Assembly: GCA_036377075.1 (NCBI GenBank)
Contig: DASUZB010000337.1
Location: 1-10,033 of the forward strand
DNA length: 10,033 bases
Direction: 5' to 3'
DNA from: DASUZB01 sp036377075
Lineage (GTDB): Bacteria > Actinomycetota > CALGFH01
Part shown: positions 7,920 through 10,033 of the stretch, piece by piece
Layout: the number at the start of each line of letters is the position of its first letter
How positions within the stretch are numbered: position 1 is the first letter of the stretch
The notes under the pieces: generated by a model
The model's database searches: none
What the model saw: only the letters and a program-made list of their open reading frames with translations
Told to the model about the DNA's origin: nothing
Program-made: the position numbers and the translations under genes

Positions 7920-8572
7920 CGGGCGCGACCGGGTCCGGGTCGTTCCGCGTCACCGGCACCGAGCGGCCCTTCGTCGGCAGCCTGGTCCAGGTCAGGGTCG
8001 ACCGCATCACCGATCCGGACGGGCGCGTGAACGAGCGCGAGGTGGTGGAGCACCCCGGGGCCGTCGCCGCGCTCGCGGTCGACTCCGAAGGTCGCATCCT
8101 CCTGGTCGACCAGTGGCGCCACGCCACCGGCGGGCGCGTGGTCGAGGTGGTCGCCGGCAAGTACGACGTGGCCGGCGAGGCGGTCACCGACGCCCTGCGG
8201 CGCGAGCTGGCCGAGGAGCTGCGGGTCGAGGGCGGCAGCCTCACCTGGCTCGCGACCTTCTACACCACGCCGGGCTGGAGCGACGAGGTGGTCGACCTCT
8301 ACCTGGCCGAGGGCGTGCGGCCGATCGAGGGCGAGGCGCCGGCGGGTGACTGGGAGGAGGCCGGCATCGAGGTGGTCGCGCTCGACTACGACCGGGCCGT
8401 CGAGCTGGCCACGCGCAGCTCGCCGGGCGACGCCAAGACGCTGGTCGCGCTCGGCCTCTACGGCCTCGTGCGCGCCGGGCGCTGGCGGCCCGATCCGGCC
8501 GGGGCGCCGCCGCCCGACGCCCCGGCACGCCGTGCCGCCCGCCGCGGCGCCGGGGGTGGTCGTGTCTCGTAG
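7916..8572 (+). CDS. NUDIX hydrolase, ADP-ribose pyrophosphatase type
   Basis: The start GTG 7916 overlaps the pyrG stop as GTGA, so translation is probably coupled; no strong Shine-Dalgarno is seen. The 218-residue product resembles the Rv1700-type ADP-ribose pyrophosphatase, which splits ADP-ribose to AMP and ribose 5-phosphate. A leading beta-rich part (REVVEHPGAVAALAVD, then ILLVDQWRHATGGRVVEV) precedes the NUDIX box at about residues 81-104, with G81, E88, R96, E97, E100 and E101 holding the Mg-binding REUxEE core. Spacing between the first Gly and Glu is six residues instead of five, as I recall also for Rv1700. The Gly that normally follows EEx is Arg 103 here. About 28 C-terminal residues are Pro/Ala/Arg/Gly-rich and probably disordered. 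ADP-ribose specificity is inferred from family and position; another NDP-sugar is possible. Confidence 0.88.
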
Positions 8573-8575
8573 ACT
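8570..8575 (+). promoter_or_regulatory. Candidate -10 element for ald
   Basis: TAGACT fits the actinobacterial TANNNT form and overlaps the NUDIX gene stop codon. Transcription from it would start near 8582 and produce an ald leader of about 140 bases. No good -35 match is present, so confidence is low. Confidence 0.3.
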
Positions 8576-8587
8576 GGATGCCAGGAA

Positions 8588-8659
8588 CCGGCCGGTGGCC
8601 ACGGCGCGCCCACTCGGGCGCCGACGCCCGGCCGGCTCCCTGGGCCAACGGGGGCCCGG
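8588..8659 (+). promoter_or_regulatory. Tandem stem-loops between NUDIX gene and ald
   Basis: CCGGCCGG occurs at 8588-8595 and 8628-8635 and can pair with itself, enclosing the perfect hairpin GCGCCC-ACTC-GGGCGC (8606-8621). A second hairpin pairs 8640-8646 (CTGGGCC) with 8653-8659 (GGCCCGG), seven pairs including one G-U, with a six-base loop. No U-run follows either. They could end or slow transcription from the pyrG operon, or form part of an ald leader. Base composition alone makes some pairing likely. Confidence 0.35.
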
Positions 8660-8669
8660 CAGACGGGTG

Positions 8670-8719
8670 GTGGCGCGTGGCAGCGCTCGGTCCGCGTGCC
8701 GCCACAGGAAGGGGCACGC
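8670..8719 (+). promoter_or_regulatory. Potential pseudoknot around the ald ribosome-binding site
   Basis: GCGTGCC (8694-8700) is perfectly complementary to GGCACGC (8713-8719). The 12-base loop between them carries most of the Shine-Dalgarno AGGAAGGGG (8706-8714). GTGGC (8670-8674) can pair with GCCAC (8701-8705) in that same loop, giving an H-type pseudoknot arrangement just before the ATG. This arrangement could gate ribosome access. It is read by eye, not folded by software. Confidence 0.3.
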
Positions 8720-8722
8720 ACC

Positions 8723-9856
8723 ATGGACGTAGGCATTCCGCGCGAGCTGAAGGACCACGAGTACCGGGTCGCGATCACGCCCGCGGGCGTGCGCGCGCTG
8801 CGCGACGCCGAGCACCGGGTGCTGGTCGAGCGCGGCGCCGGCGAGGGCAGCTCGATCCGCGACGCCGAGTTCGAGCGGGCCGGGGCCACCGTGCTCGACT
8901 CCGCCGACGAGGTCTGGGGCGAGGCGGACCTCATCCTGAAGGTGAAGGAACCGATCGCCGAGGAGTTCCCGCGCCTGCGCGCCGACCAGGTGCTGTTCAC
9001 CTACCTCCACCTGGCGGCCACCCGCGAGCTCACCGAGGCGCTGTGCAAGTCGGGCACGACCGCGGTCGCCTACGAGACGGTCGAGCTACCCGACGGGCGG
9101 CTGCCGCTGCTCGCCCCGATGAGCGAGGTCGCCGGCCGCATGGCCCCCCAGGTCGGCGCCCACCTGCTGGAGCGCGAGTCGGGCGGGCGCGGCGTGCTGA
9201 TGGGCGGGGTCAGTGGCGTCGCCCCGGCCAGGGTGCTGGTGCTCGGGGCGGGCATGGCCGGCCAGAACGCCGCCTGGATCGCCCAGGGCATGGAGGCGGA
9301 GGTCATCATGCTCGACACCAACATCGACAAGCTGCGCTACGTCGACTCGATCCACAAGGGCCGCATCCTCACGTTGATGTCGAACCGGCAGACGATCGAG
9401 GACCTGGGGGTCACCGCCGACATGGTGATCGGCTCGGTGCTGATCCCCGGCGCCAAGGCGCCGCGGCTGGTCTCGCGCCAGGTGGTCGAGGCGATGAAGA
9501 CCGGCGCGGTGCTGGTCGACATCTCCATCGACCAGGGTGGCTGCTTCGAGACCAGCCACGTCACCACCCACTCCGACCCGACCTACGTGGTGGCGGGGGT
9601 GGTGCACTACTGCGTCGGCAACATGCCGGGCGCCGTGCCCCACACCTCCACCTACGCCCTCACCAACGTGACCCTGCCGTACGCCCTGCGGCTCGCCTCC
9701 AGCGGCGTCGAGCAGGCCGTGCGCGAGGACCCGCCGCTGGCCAAGGGCGTCAACGTCTGGCGCGGCGAACTGGTCTACGAGCAGGTGGCCGCGGCCCACC
9801 AGCTCGATTGGCGGCCGCTCGAGAAGGTCATGGGCGGCAACGGCCTGCCCGGCTGA
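8723..9856 (+). CDS. ald: L-alanine dehydrogenase
   Basis: Ald interconverts L-alanine and pyruvate plus ammonia with NAD(H) in the cytosol, allowing alanine use or, in reverse, NADH reoxidation and alanine supply. The start ATG 8723 has AGGAAGGGG at 8706-8714, eight bases upstream. The 377-residue product keeps every active-site residue at the numbering known for M. tuberculosis Ald: R15 (EYRVAITP), K75 (KVKEP), H96 (YLHLA) and D270 (DQGG). The Rossmann motif GAGMAG is at 175-180 and D198 ends the second strand, as expected for NAD preference over NADP. The terminal region is full length. Ald sits between the NUDIX gene and xerD, where M. tuberculosis has no such gene in this block. The structured upstream leader hints at separate control. 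No AdeR-type regulator gene is in the window. Confidence 0.97.
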   Translation: MDVGIPRELKDHEYRVAITPAGVRALRDAEHRVLVERGAGEGSSIRDAEFERAGATVLDSADEVWGEADLILKVKEPIAEEFPRLRADQVLFTYLHLAATRELTEALCKSGTTAVAYETVELPDGRLPLLAPMSEVAGRMAPQVGAHLLERESGGRGVLMGGVSGVAPARVLVLGAGMAGQNAAWIAQGMEAEVIMLDTNIDKLRYVDSIHKGRILTLMSNRQTIEDLGVTADMVIGSVLIPGAKAPRLVSRQVVEAMKTGAVLVDISIDQGGCFETSHVTTHSDPTYVVAGVVHYCVGNMPGAVPHTSTYALTNVTLPYALRLASSGVEQAVREDPPLAKGVNVWRGELVYEQVAAAHQLDWRPLEKVMGGNGLPG

Positions 9857-9862
9857 GCCGCC

Positions 9863-10033
9863 GTGGCCGGGCCGACGCCGGGGCAGACCGCGCCGCCGAG
9901 CGCGGCGGCCGCCGCCGCGGTGCGGCGCTACCTCGACTACCTCGCGGTCGAGCGCGGCCTGGCCGCCAACACCCTCGCCGCCTACCGCCGCGACCTGCGC
10001 CGCTACACCGGCTGGCTGGCCGCCGCCGGGATC
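9863..10033 (+). CDS. xerD: Tyrosine recombinase XerC/XerD, N-terminal fragment (runs off window)
   Basis: Only the first 57 residues are present. The frame runs open from GTG 9863, six bases after the ald stop, to the window end. VERGLAANTLAAYRRDL at about residues 29-45 is the hallmark of the XerC/XerD core-binding (SAM-like) N-terminal domain. Xer recombinases resolve chromosome dimers at dif during division. The catalytic domain (R-H-R-Y) is outside the window. No good Shine-Dalgarno precedes GTG 9863, and the first 19 residues are a Pro/Ala-rich stretch, so GTG 9920 in the same frame is a possible true start. XerD is favoured over XerC from the actinobacterial order pyrG-NUDIX-xerD; a phage or element integrase is unlikely in this housekeeping setting. 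Confidence 0.85.
   Translation, partial: MAGPTPGQTAPPSAAAAAAVRRYLDYLAVERGLAANTLAAYRRDLRRYTGWLAAAGI

Noticed and set aside
8701..8720. Resemblance of GAAGGGGCA to part of a glycine riboswitch core
   Set aside because: Only a few bases match, they are the Shine-Dalgarno region itself, and the rest of the aptamer consensus is absent.
9863..10033. Tyrosine recombinase as the integrase of a mobile element
   Set aside because: The N-terminus and the conserved neighbourhood fit housekeeping XerD; no attachment repeats, tRNA or phage genes are in view.

Overview
All genes in this window lie on the + strand in very high-GC DNA, packed with stop/start overlaps and GTG or TTG starts. The organism is almost certainly a member of the Actinomycetota. 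From memory, the gene order nadK - recN - steA-like - mctB/steB-like - pyrG - NUDIX - xerD matches the Mycobacterium tuberculosis block Rv1695-Rv1701. Two differences stand out: a glycosyltransferase plus an MraY-like gene sit between the mctB-like gene and pyrG, and ald sits between the NUDIX gene and xerD. These insertions and the sequence divergence argue against Mycobacterium itself. The genus cannot be named from the sequence alone.

Layout. 1-252 is the 3' end of NAD kinase. 253-354 is a short gap holding a small inverted repeat and a TANNNT-type -10 element placed for an essentially leaderless recN transcript. 355-5975 is a tight run of five genes: recN (DNA repair SMC-like ATPase), a SteA-like protein, a SteB/MctB-like membrane-anchored coiled-coil protein, a soluble family 2 glycosyltransferase, and a polytopic MraY/WecA-superfamily enzyme. 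5976-6119 is a GC-rich leader with nested complementary segments and a strong Shine-Dalgarno before pyrG. 6120-8572 holds pyrG (CTP synthase) overlapping an ADP-ribose pyrophosphatase-type NUDIX gene. 8573-8722 is a 150-base leader full of potential hairpins, with the ald ribosome-binding site in the loop of one. 8723-9856 is ald (alanine dehydrogenase). 9863 to the window end is the start of a XerC/XerD tyrosine recombinase.

How the genes fit together. nadK, recN, pyrG, NUDIX, ald and xerD are conserved housekeeping genes. The least understood part is the steA-mctB/steB-GT2-MraY-like block. In Corynebacterium the first two partners are linked to the septum and to activation of peptidoglycan hydrolases during cell separation. 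The added pair looks like a cytosolic sugar transferase and a polyprenyl-phosphate sugar-phosphate transferase. The block is therefore a candidate envelope or division module that makes or senses a lipid-linked glycan. This is an inference from domains and context. No mobile element, CRISPR array, tRNA or rRNA was seen.
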